Part shown: positions 1-20,394 of the stretch, in pieces
Numbering within the stretch: the first letter of the stretch is position 1
Layout: each line of letters starts with the position of its first letter
Assembly (NCBI GenBank): GCA_947579605.1
Contig: OX388312.1
Coordinates: 4,030,001 to 4,094,000 of the forward strand
Direction of reading: 5' to 3'
DNA from: Athripsodes cinereus
Lineage: Eukaryota > Arthropoda > Insecta > Trichoptera > Leptoceridae
DNA: 64,000 nt
Program-made: the position numbers and the translations under genes
The notes under the pieces: generated by a model
Seen by the model: the letters and a program-made list of their open reading frames with translations, nothing else
What the model was told of the DNA's origin: nothing
Databases searched by the model: none

Positions 1-118
1 TCAGAATAATACCTAGAATTTGCTAGTAATAGTGGATGCATGAACTGAATAATTGTTAATTTAATTTTAATTTTTTTTTTGTAAATATAGTGTCAACTAT
101 TTTTAACTTATATTTCAG

Positions 119-564
119 GTATAAAAATGGAAAAACTAAGAGAAGGCAGTTCTATAACTTTAAGTGATTTGGAACCATCATTTCCTGGAATAGTCGGAGG
201 CAGAGTTCGTTTTTCTCCGAATAGTGAGGTCCTCATATGGCCAGTTCTTTTCTTATACCCTGAATACAAAATGACTGATTTCATTCAAGAATGTTTAGAG
301 TCTTCTACATTAATTGAACATATGGAGGAAATGTTTAGCACTACACCAGAATGGGACGCTGAAGGAACCTACAAACCACACACGTTGAATGTTTACTATG
401 AAGGACCGCAGAAATTTAAACTTTTCAAGACAGATCCTGCAAAAACTCTTTTAGAAATAATGCAGGAGCCATATTTTGAACTTCGAGCAGGAACTCCAGC
501 TTTTATAATTCTCCTTAAAGATAGTAAAACTGAGAAATCATTTTTGAAAAGTTGTTATTCATAA
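119..564 (+). CDS. TTC4: TTC4 co-chaperone, terminal coding exon (partial gene)
   Basis: This is the last coding exon of a TTC4/Cns1-type co-chaperone, a TPR protein that binds Hsp90 and Hsp70 in cytosol and nucleus. The reading frame is open to the left of the first ATG (127) and runs into a clear 3' splice site (pyrimidine-rich tract then cag at 116-118). The exon therefore starts at 119 with two bases completing a split codon, and the Met at 127 is internal. The 148-codon stretch carries the C-terminal 'wheel' domain typical of TTC4/Cns1: YPEYKMTDFI, a PEWD motif, TLNVYYEG, then a GTPAFIILLKD strand before the stop TAA at 562-564. The TPR repeats must lie in exons left of position 1. A polyadenylation signal follows closely. 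The family call rests on my recognition of the wheel-domain motifs; no alignment was run. Confidence 0.85.
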
Positions 565-576
565 AATAATGCGAAA

Positions 577-582
577 AATAAA
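577..582 (+). promoter_or_regulatory. Polyadenylation signal AATAAA of TTC4
   Basis: A canonical AATAAA begins 12 bases after the TTC4 stop codon. It would give a very short 3' UTR. A T-rich stretch follows near 597-620, as expected downstream of a cleavage site. Confidence 0.6.
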
Positions 583-837
583 AGTAAGTATATTAAATTT
601 TGACAAACGTTTATTATTTGGAAACCATTCTACTAATTTGATAAAATGGAAGTGTTGAGAGCATGCCTCTCTGATCTGGTTGCTTGAAAACTCTCCTCAG
701 CATCTAGTCATGTAAACTGTAAAGTCACAAAACCCACCTCCTACCAAAATCTCCAGATTTAACTATTAAAATTCTTTCTAGAAATAAGCACATTCAAAAA
801 ACAAAATTCCACCTACAACTATATACATTCAAGACAA

Positions 838-1262
838 TAGACCATTAAAGGTCACGTGGTCTTGTCTATGGATTTGCTTTTGCTTGGAGGGCAAACTGTC
901 AGATTGCGCAAATCATCCTTGTAGGATGTTATGCTATAAGAGAAAAAAAAAGAAAGTCAGACGACAAAATAATTACAAAAACGACACTGACAGTTTTTTT
1001 GATTATTAGGTATTCTTTAGGCATTCCACCCAATATTGAGTGATTTTGCAATACTGACAGTTGGAAGGATAATACCTACATGACAACGCTCTTCTTTGAA
1101 ATTTACTATCTGAGATAGCATGTGTTATGGTACTTTATCTCTTTTTCACGCATAGTTAGAACTGTGCAGTTAGAAAGAGATACCACCTTTTGGTTTGTTT
1201 TGTTTTTGTTCCGTTGTTGTCCTCCAAACATTTTTCTGTGACATCATCCTTTAATGGTCTAT
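838..1262. mobile_element. Non-autonomous TIR transposon, family H, copy 1
   Basis: The ends are inverted: TAGACCATTAAAGG on the left and CCTTTAATGGTCTA on the right, each placed so that a TA dinucleotide flanks GACC...GGTC. A second copy lies at 32748-33027; the two share about 190 bp of left-hand sequence and the right terminus. Copy 1 carries roughly 150 bp of extra internal sequence. No transposase is encoded. The TA flanks would suit a Tc1/mariner-like element, but the superfamily is not proven. Confidence 0.6.
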
Positions 1263-2651
1263 AGTTGGAGTGTTAATTTTATTTCTAGAATTGAATACAT
1301 TCTGGAAAGAAGGGAGTTTTATGGATATGAATAAAGAATATACAATTTTGATATATAATATTTAATTCATAATACGGTGGACAAAATTACAAAGCTACAC
1401 AAGTCATAATATTGGTACATAGTTCAGTGCGTAATTTATTAGTAATCAAATATAACATATAATTACATACATATTATGATAATTATATTGTTAAATGCAA
1501 ATATTACAAATATAGTAATAATAACGTTCAACCACAAATATAATGATATAACATTTACAAAAAATTGTGCATTGCATATAAACTCACAAAAAGACAATAA
1601 AATTAAGTATCAAACTTATTGTCTAATTATTTTTATCAAAATATAACGGTATTACTATTTCCAAAATACTTACAATACATACAAACTTAATATAGCAATA
1701 CGATAATTAAATATTACGAAGACACAAACAATAGTACGACTAATAATAGAGAAAAATCGGTTTTGACCTGTAATTTATTTGTATGTAAAAAAAGCTACAA
1801 ATGGAAGAGTATTTAGTCTATGTATTTCGCTTTTAGTGTTCGCAAGTGGAACATCAATGGTGAAATGAAAATTAAAACATTTTCTCAAGAAATAAGCACA
1901 TTAGTAATGTTCAAATGAAATATTGCTAGTAGAATTTAATTAAAAATGAAAATAATAAGTATTTGTAAATGTTTATAAAAAGAGAATATACTTGTGCAAA
2001 ATGGACAATAATTTATAGGCAACTGTATTTTTACTTGCATCTGTACATACTGGTGATTCTGTGATGGCATAGCTAGCTATACAGGCCATAATAAAGTGAA
2101 CATTAAAAATTGTGATTTACGTTATCACTATTTTTAACGCAAGAAATTCTTGGACCTTTAAGTGATAACAGCATAGTTTGTGCATTGTAATTTCTAAACA
2201 GACCATTAAAGGGTGTTTATAGCAAGTTTAACTTAAAAATGAGTTTAACAAAGACTTATTTTATAATGCTCTATTAATTAATTTTTTTCCCCACTCAGAT
2301 GTGCTAAAAACGGTCCAATTAATTGTAAGAATACTTCAATGTATTTTTTTAGAAATAGTTCTAGAAAAATCAGTCACATATTGCATATTGCAAAGCTATG
2401 AATAAGGCCCACAAATTTATATTTGGTGCTCCCAAGTGAAAACATTAAGTCTTAGAAATTATTAGCTTGCATTGTAAATTTTATACTACAAAATATCAGA
2501 CTCGATACTACCCTTTTAAGGAAGAAGATATAATATAGTCTACTAAATAGACAAAAGCGGAGCTGGCTACCAACTCATTATTTCGACATTAAACGAAAAA
2601 TCGTTTAAGTACAGTCGGCTTCAATTAATTAATTCTTCAATTCGTTCGTTC
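1263..2651. other. AT-rich intergenic stretch, no gene seen
   Basis: No ORF above background and no splice-bounded coding signal on either strand. A lone family-H-like terminus (cagaccattaaaggg) occurs near 2200 without a matching partner. Confidence 0.5.
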
Positions 2652-2846
2652 GAGTTCGTCGGTAGCCTGGAGGTAGAGTCTCGGCCTCGTGAACATGGGG
2701 TCGGTGGTTCGATACCAGGTGCCGGCAAACTCCCCTTTCACGACACAAGCTTTTAGTAGCTTACTGTGAAAGGTGTATAAGGTTGTATTTGGGTTTATAA
2801 CAAACAAAACCCAGATATATCTTTTTTAAAAAAAAAAAAAAAAAAA
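2652..2846 (+). mobile_element. tRNA-derived SINE family A, copy A1 (full length)
   Basis: It starts with gagttcgtcggtagcctgg and has a pol III A box-like segment in TAGCCTGGAGG. The B box is ggttcgatacc. A tRNA-unrelated body ends in gggtttataac...aacccagatatatct, followed by a 19-base poly(A) tail (2828-2846). The same sequence recurs at six other places in the window in both orientations, so it is a dispersed SINE and not a functional tRNA gene. Confidence 0.85.
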
Positions 2847-4602
2847 TTAAAAATCAATTGCTAAGGTAAAGTTGCATGAATATATTAATCCATTAGTTAA
2901 TAAATAATCACATAAATGGAGTTGGACAGTTTTAGTTCCCTGGTTCTCCAGAATTAACTGTACTTTGCAAAACATTTCCATAAAACTAGCAAGAAAAGAA
3001 GTGAACTTTCTCTGATTTTAATGATAATTATGGTACATACAAAATTATTTATATAACATTAAGTTCCGCTGCCAAAATATATTTACTAATTACCCGTAAT
3101 TGATACATAAATCAATACATTATGTAATATCTTGAATTATTAAGTATCTTCTACAATAATTGCCATATTCATAAGTAATATTGCAACATTCAGTACAGAT
3201 TTAACCCTGTGATTTAAGCTACGATTGACCATTCATTCCAAAAGGAATAATAACAGGTATCAATTGGATTAATAATAAATTACATTTTTTTTTTATATAT
3301 AAATTTGTTGAACATATAAATTTCATATTCATCTAAAGAAATCATTCTCAGAAATTTATCCAAAAGTAATAGGATTATTTCAGTACGTATTGAATTTTTT
3401 TATTACAAGAATTCACCCACTTCTAAACCTTACACAGATTAAAGACACTTTGTAAACTTAAAACTGCTCTAAAATAAAACAAATACATAGTTTCAATTCA
3501 AGCGATAGTGAAAATATGTTTAAGATAATTAAGAATAATATCTTTTTGTTTACGTAAATTACACACAAAATACTGCCTGATTTTATTAAAACATTCAATG
3601 CAAATGACCTACACAAGAAAAATAGATTAAAAACATTAAAAAACGAAAATGAATGACTACCGTTTACAAAATAAATTACATGAATATAGAGTAAAATAGT
3701 GCGTGTTTATAAAATTCACACTTATTTCAAGATAAATTAAACATATCAAATATAATTTCATAATTTTTCTGTGTATAATACAAAATACAAGTGATTTATT
3801 GAATAAAATAAATGACTCGAGTTAACATATATTCTTACATGGTAAGATTAGCAGCACAAACAAACCTTTGTACGTAAAGAAAATATTAGTAGCACTTAAA
3901 TAAAATAAACAGCACACAGTACATTACCAATAAACACACTTTGTAAATATAAAAAAATATATGATATTAAAATAAATAAATAAGAGGTATATGTATCAGG
4001 GGAAGTACAGAGTTTTGTTTTATAATGAATAGTTAAATATTTATTGTATAAATAAACATAAAATAAAAAAAAGTATAATCGAGGAGATCGATAGCTGCCG
4101 ACTTACTCCACCCTTATAACACAAGTATATTGCTTACTGTGAGTGTCTGGGGTGTATTCACACAATTATTATAAAACTGTCATAAAACCTACGATTATCA
4201 AATGTTTATGGGGGGCATGGCACAAAGAAGGTTGGGAAACTCTGGTCTAAGTACAGGCGAATGTCACCAAAATCGAGTCATATATATGTCGCAATCAGAT
4301 AGTTGAATTAGTAAGTTAAAAGAATGACTAGACAGTTATTCAATTGAATGCCTAGGCATTCTGTTAAATCACAGCGATTAATGAAATATAAGTGCCAGTA
4401 TAACGGTGACCTCTCTAAATATTTTGTGGATATTCGAAAGTTAGTTAAAAGGTACGGTATGACAGAAAATTAGTCAGAACTCATTGAGATGGTAGGCCCC
4501 AATGTCAGATATCTGTCAAATATAGTTTTCTATGGAGGAAAATTGTTGCTACAATAATATTATTTGGATTTTTTGGCGAAATATCTTCTTTCTTTTTTTA
4601 TT
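2847..4602. other. AT-rich intergenic stretch, no gene seen
   Basis: Very AT-rich, with short A and T runs only. No coding signal, no clear inverted repeats and no tRNA-like folds noticed. Confidence 0.45.
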
Positions 4603-4797
4603 TGCAAAAATAAAATAAAATGGGCAAAAATAAAATCTAACTCGAATATGAACTTTAGGAAATTAGTATTCGAAGTAGATTTTAGGCAATAATAAAATCT
4701 ACCAGGAATATAAACTTTAGGAAATTTGTATTCGAATTAGATTTTATTTATGCCGGTTTTATTTTTGCTTATTTTATTTTTGCCGGCAAAAAATTAG
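4603..4797. repeat. Degenerate tandem pair inside an A/T-rich inverted-repeat element
   Basis: Two imperfect units of about 62 bp sit head to tail (about 4622-4684 and 4685-4746). Each contains aaaatcta...gaactttaggaaatt...gtattcgaa..agatttta. The outer sequences (tttgcaaaaataaaataaaa on the left, ttattttatttttgccgg on the right) are roughly inverted, suggesting a MITE or satellite-like element. No protein is encoded. Confidence 0.45.
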
Positions 4798-5580
4798 AAA
4801 AATTATGGTGCTTTTAATATTTTTAAATGTGCATTTTTAAGGCTTTTATCACCATTTGAACAAGCAATTTTCGCACTTTGGCGCAAAAAGGTTCACTCGT
4901 GGCGGAGCACTGTTTGACATCATCATTTGTACAAATAGTATTAAGATTGAAATGTGTGCAAATACAACATAGCGGCTAGCGACATCACAACGTGATAATT
5001 CAATAACAGGAAATATGGATTTTTAAAATGAAAATAATGAATGAAAAGTTTTATTTTATCATTTCTTATTAAGCTATTCGTGATCAGCGTAGGTATATTA
5101 TTAATTAATATGAATTGATAACATTTATTCATATTCCTCACACATGCATGTATCCCATTATCTGATGGCGACATATAGACAATTTTTTCAATCACTGTAG
5201 GAATATTGGAAAAATGATGTTCTGAATTTTTTATTTTGAATGGTGTAGATTCTGGTATGAAAATGTAGTGAATATAAGAAGAAAGTGAAACTAAAACTCT
5301 GCACATAAAGGTGATAGAATGTTTGGGAAGATAAAATATAAATACATAATTCCACTAAACCTAACGGCAAGATTAGAAAGCCTCATGAAATAAATAAAAT
5401 AATTACTTGTGTTATGCAATAGCATAATCTTGTAAAAAATCACAAAATGGATATCGTCCATAATAATAATTAATCATTATTGTTACGACCTTACAAACTA
5501 GAACTATAAAATATGCAAACATGATTGAAAAAGACAATAACAACTTTTACAATATAGAATATTTATACACTGTACATTCT

Positions 5581-5729
5581 GTTATTTGACTTTAAAAAAA
5601 TTGCCATCGATCTCGGTGAACTTACACATTCACAAGCGAACCAATACTATAGATGAGTTAGTATTGATTTGCTTGTGAATGGCGTAGTTTCGACATAATC
5701 GATTGTGATTTTTTTTAAGTCAAGTAATC
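5581..5729. repeat. Imperfect palindrome (foldback element), ~149 bp
   Basis: The left arm (ttatttgactttaaaaaaat, then ccatcgat...cacattcacaagcgaacc) is the approximate reverse complement of the right arm (gatttgcttgtgaatggcg...atcgattg...aagtcaagtaa). The loop is only a few bases around atagatgag. The arms recall the cgat/ttcggt segments of the foldback family at 48.7 and 50.7 kb, but kinship is uncertain. Confidence 0.55.
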
Positions 5730-6464
<735 letters not shown>

Positions 6465-7125
6465 AAATATCAACACGCCCAAAATGTATTGTCGGATATA
6501 CAAATTTCACAAAAATTACTTTTTACATATTTAGTCATAACTTTTTGTTGATACATCATTTGTTTCATAATTTCATCATTTCAATTAAGCATTATAATTT
6601 AAAAAAAGAATAATAAAACTATGCATTAATTACCCTTTATTTGAGTCTCCTGTAAAATGACAATTATGCAGATCTACATTTTGGACATGATGATATATGC
6701 TTACTTAGATTTTTGTTGCTCGATTGTTAACATGTAAAACGGTTAACCTGTCTACGTTTTTTATTAATTATTTATAATGGCTGCGAATGCTGAAAAATTT
6801 TGCACCATTCAGCGTTCGTAAAATAACAGTACATATTATAAAAAGTTTCACAAAATTCTAATATACACAACAGTCACCAATACAATGTCAAAAGTGGAAT
6901 CTATTATTTTTGATCTATGATCACTGGCACTGCCAGAATTATGACTGGGAAAACAAACACAAGAAATATGATAAATTAATAAAACAAGAAATACACAATA
7001 CGTATACAAAAATATAAACACCACAAATGGTTACGCACCTATAATTCGATGTCTTAATTAAAATATATGCATATAAGCACACGGTGGTACATTATACATC
7101 AGATTTTAAAAAATAACACATTTTC
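6465..7125. other. Intergenic, no gene seen
   Basis: AT-rich, with no coding signal on either strand. Confidence 0.4.
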
Positions 7126-7129
7126 AAGA

Positions 7130-7255
7130 CTTACTCTCTCTCTCTCTGATAAGTTACAGCCCATATCGAGCCTTGGCTTCTCGCAACATTTGCCTCCAAC
7201 TCCTCCTATCCTCAGCGGCCGACTTCCAACTTGCCATCTGGAGAAGCTTTCAAGA
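7130..7255 (-). mobile_element. LINE 3'-terminal fragment (C-terminus of a pol ORF)
   Basis: On the minus strand a short open frame reads KSAAEDRRSWRQMLREAKA, then RYGL and a stop (TAA at 7156-7154), followed by a (GA)n tail seen on the plus strand as tctctctctctctct at 7133-7147. The x-DR-xW-R and KARxGL ending before a microsatellite tail resembles the C-terminus of insect non-LTR retrotransposon polyproteins. Only about 25-30 codons remain, so this is a 5'-truncated dead fragment. The clade is not determined. Confidence 0.5.
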
Positions 7256-7637
7256 CTTACTATTCACGTGTAATGTAGTATTTTAACTGATTCGTAATGA
7301 ATGATGTTTAAAAAATAGCATTTACATCTAATGGCAAGAATGGAATACTTACAACGCGCATCGTTTATTATTAAAAAAAAATACACAAACAAAAAACAAT
7401 ACACCACAAACAAAATGGACGGAAAACACAACAACAACAAAAGTCCAATTAGGTATATATAATACGTATGGAAAACTATCAGAGAATAATTTACACTGGA
7501 TAATTTTTGTTAAGCGGTAAAATGATAAACCATTTAGTGAGCCTCTGATAAATCTAATTCCTTTATGTCCTTTATGCTTTTTGTCCTGCGTTGGACGGAA
7601 AAAGTTCTCTACTCACTGCAATAGTTTTACCGGTTAA

Positions 7638-7643
7638 TTTATT
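7638..7643 (-). promoter_or_regulatory. Candidate polyadenylation signal for TRIM9
   Basis: AATAAA on the minus strand, 370 bases beyond the TRIM9 stop codon. Another lies further out at 7364-7369. The sequence alone cannot show which is used. Confidence 0.3.
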
Positions 7644-8012
7644 TACTTGTATAAGAAGTATGAATTGTCTGTTAGATGTTTAACCAGAGAAGAAACTTCA
7701 ATGAATAGAAAATATTTTTTTATATCACAAAACAATATTTTTTTTTATATCACCATATAAATGACTGAATTACACAAAAATACACAGCATATTTTGATAT
7801 AAAACACTAGAATATACTACATCAATGGTTGAAATTCATTGACAACTTGTATAAATGTATAAACATATACAATAAATAGTTCACTAATATATTTATACAA
7901 GAAAAGCACGAACCATCACACAAAAAATAACACTTGTATTTCTTTAGTTCATTTAATCCAATATAAATTACGTTGTTGTCTTCTCTGAAGATTCTTTTTT
8001 CTTGGCTTTATG

Positions 8013-17568
<9,556 letters not shown>

Positions 17569-18205
17569 TTTGAACGAATTTAACCACAAAGAGAATCACC
17601 GCATAAATAAATAAATAATCAGCCTATGGACTAGAAAACATTATGAGAATGTTTTCAGAGCGCGCGTTGAGCAATAGTAACACACATTGCACAAACTTTA
17701 TATAAAACAGGGCACTTAAACTCGAAAATAAACTAACTATACAACAATGGATATTATGTAAATTTTGACACAATTTTAATCTTCTTGTTAATGAAATGCA
17801 CTGTGTAAAAGTAATAAAAAGTAGTTTTCTGATGCCTAGGCGGGTCAGTAACCCTTTCTCCTGTCAAAAACAAGGCAAAGGCGAGTTGCGAGGCAAACGA
17901 AATCAAAGGAGACACGAGAAAGAAATAGGTATACAATATCCAGGGCCGCACACAATGTATATAGGTAGTTGTACATAATATATATAGGTAGGTATATAAC
18001 ACCGACACTATTCGCTCAAGGTAAACACAAAACTGCACTCCAGCACATTTGCATACACTTTACTTAAAAAATATTTTTGTATTACACAACTTGAATTAAA
18101 GTAACTAATAATATTATTTTTGTTTGACAGTAACCGAAAAGTACAGTGCATAGCTTGAGGCATAGAGTTCAATAATATTATATTAGCTTGAGGTAATTCA
18201 AGTCC
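17569..18205. other. Upstream region of TRIM9
   Basis: This holds the 5' UTR and presumably the promoter of TRIM9 (minus strand). No TATA box could be assigned with confidence. No other gene seen before the LINE fragment begins. Confidence 0.35.
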
Positions 18206-19294
18206 ATGATAATGATTTTATTAGGTTCTGTTCTTGGACCAATCTTGTTCAACTTATACACCAATCAATTAGAGTATGTTATTCAAAAATTAGGCTTTAC
18301 AACATATTGTTATGCAGACGATCGCATTTTCTTTAAATCATGCACCCCGGAATCCAAATCTGCTCTTGAGCAAGAAGTCGTTTCGTGCATAATAATTTCG
18401 TGCATAAAAATAATTTCGGACATTTCATCCTGGATGTCTAACAATATGCTTAAAATCAACCCCACCAAAACTGAATTTCTCTGGATAGCGTCTCCACGAA
18501 GACAACATCTCATAAACGCTGACCCTATTCGTGTACAAAACGTGGACATAGTCCCATCTAACCACGTTAAGTTCCTCGGAGCGCATCTTGATAACGCCCT
18601 TACGATGGAGAAACACATATCATCTACTGTTAGAAGTGGTTTCTATACTTTAAGGCAGCTCAAGAACATAAGGAAAAATATATCAACCGACGGAGCTAAA
18701 ACCATAATTAACTCATTCGTCGTATCACGATTGGATTACTGCAATGGCATCCTCGCAAATCTTCCGCAATATCAACTCCAGAGGATTCAGTCCGTATTTA
18801 ATGCGGCTGCACGTTTCATTTACCAACTGAATCGCTCTGCACACATATCTGCCACCCTTCAATCTCTTCACTGGCTCAGATGTCCGGAGAGAGTTGAATT
18901 TAAAGTGTGTTTGACAGTATTTAAGGCACTTCATGCTATGGCCCCAGAATATATCATGGAACTCTGTGGTAGACAGGCGTTAAGTCATAGACAGACAACA
19001 CTTAGGTCTTGTCAAGATATTACAACTAAATTGGAGGTGACCAGTACTGTATCGAAACCAGTGTACGTGGAGCGTGCTTTTGCAATATCTGCACCTGTAG
19101 TCTGGAACAGGCTTCCACAAATGATCAGAGAAACGCAGGACATATCCCGTTTCAAGAACCAACTGAAGACTTATCTATTCAAGAAATCTCACGGAATAAT
19201 CCAAGCACAACCTTAGTTAGCAAAGAGCGCCCTTGAGGTGGATTTTTTTTCACAAAACGGCGCTTTACAAATCATCCAAATAATAATAATAATA
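18206..19294 (+). mobile_element. CR1/L2-like LINE, 5'-truncated but with an intact RT C-terminal ORF
   Basis: An open frame of 336 codons (18206-19216) encodes the C-terminal half of a non-LTR retrotransposon reverse transcriptase. It contains GSVLGPILFNLYTNQL, the catalytic YADD box, then NHVKFLGAHLD, SRLDYCNGILANLP, SLHWLRCPERV and AFAISAPVVWNRLPQ. These are the tail motifs of CR1/L2-type elements. The endonuclease and the first RT blocks are missing, so it cannot act alone. The 3' UTR (gcgcccttgaggtgg...aaacggcgc) ends in an (AAT)n tail at about 19279-19294. A short local duplication (tttcgtgcataa twice near 18381-18412) adds residues after the YADD block. It lies between the divergent starts of TRIM9 and the next gene. 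The absence of stops suggests a fairly recent insertion; clade naming is by motif memory. Confidence 0.85.
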
Positions 19295-20327
19295 TAACTT
19301 TATTCATATATAAAAAAATTGACGGAAATACATATGATCAAAACAAAATATCATAAAAATATGCAAAACCTACAAGAAGTCAAAATATATATATAAAAAA
19401 AATAGGCAAATGATGCGAATGTATAATATGCAGATATGCATATTACCAAAATAATCATAGTAGGTAATAATAAATTGTTACACCATTTTATTATTTAAGT
19501 GCTATATGTGAAACTATCCCTTTGTTTATGCAGTTGCCATAATGATGCACGAAAAGTAAACTTTTTCAAATAATATATTATTATTTTGTAAACAACTTAA
19601 ATTTTAATATAAGAATGATCCCTAAAAAAGACAATAAAAACACAAGATCTTAATTTGTATTTTAAAGAAACTTTTTCGTTGTTGGATGCATCCAACAACG
19701 AAAATTATATTGTACGTTATACAATATAATGTGATTTTTTGATTATGGCATGCGTATTTTGATTTCGTGCGTGTTTTTATTTTGTGTTTGACAGCGAAGG
19801 AAACGAAAAAATAAGAGAATTGGATAAGGTTTGTGTGGCGATGTTTTGATTAATTTTGAGATAAATATAACTTATAAAGTTTTTTGTGTGATGTATTGTT
19901 GAGAATTGCGTTGATTTAGAATGTATGCATTTATCGAATGTTTTCCTGTTTATTGCGATTCGATTTCGTTCATGAAAGTTTATGAATTTTATTATTTCAT
20001 GGCTTATCAGGCCATGAGATCGTTAAAATTTTATCGAAGAAAGTAATAAATAGTGATTGTTTTGATTATGTGCATTATGAGGTCTAATATAAAATAGTTA
20101 CGAAAATATCATCAGTAATTCATAAACAGTTACAAGTGATTCAGTTAACGATTTTTCCTCAAATATTAGTTAAAATTAAGGGCCTTTAGTCTGCTTACAT
20201 AGTAGGGAGTATTGAAATTAATTAATGAGCAGTTGTTTACAACAATCAATTACAGTTATCTAAAATTGAGTCCAAATTCTTTGATTGCTCTTTACAATCA
20301 TTATCAATATATTGTTTATTTTTTCAG
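19295..20327. other. Upstream region of the 20.3-kb gene, with a possible 5' UTR intron
   Basis: A possible non-coding first exon near 19790-19828 could end at GGATAAG|GTTTGTG. An acceptor (tttattttttcag) ends at 20327, 18 bases before the ATG, which would remove about 500 bp. This is inferred from splice signals only. An inverted repeat tcgttgttggatgcatccaacaacga sits at about 19676-19701. Confidence 0.35.
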
Positions 20328-20345
20328 TGAAATACTGTGATCAAG

Positions 20346-20394
20346 ATGTCTTTAGAATGTTCAGAGTATGACAAATTAAAGGAGGAGCTCGTTG
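20346..20394 (+). CDS. Unrecognised gene, exon 1
   Basis: 49 nt encoding MSLECSEYDKLKEELV plus one base. Donor G|GTATGT. Confidence 0.75.

Noticed and set aside
127..129. Met at 127 as the true start of a short gene
   Set aside because: The frame is open leftward to a strong splice acceptor, and the protein matches only the C-terminal domain of TTC4.
2652..2720. tRNA gene
   Set aside because: Same reasoning for SINE family A; seven copies with the same non-tRNA body exist in the window.
5188..5370. Minus-strand 60-codon ORF as a gene
   Set aside because: Phenylalanine/tyrosine-rich translation typical of random AT-rich DNA; no motifs.
17587..17589. Upstream start for TRIM9, seven codons before the chosen ATG
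   Set aside because: The codon there is TTG, not ATG; the ATG at 17568 is the first in frame and gives the conserved N-terminus.
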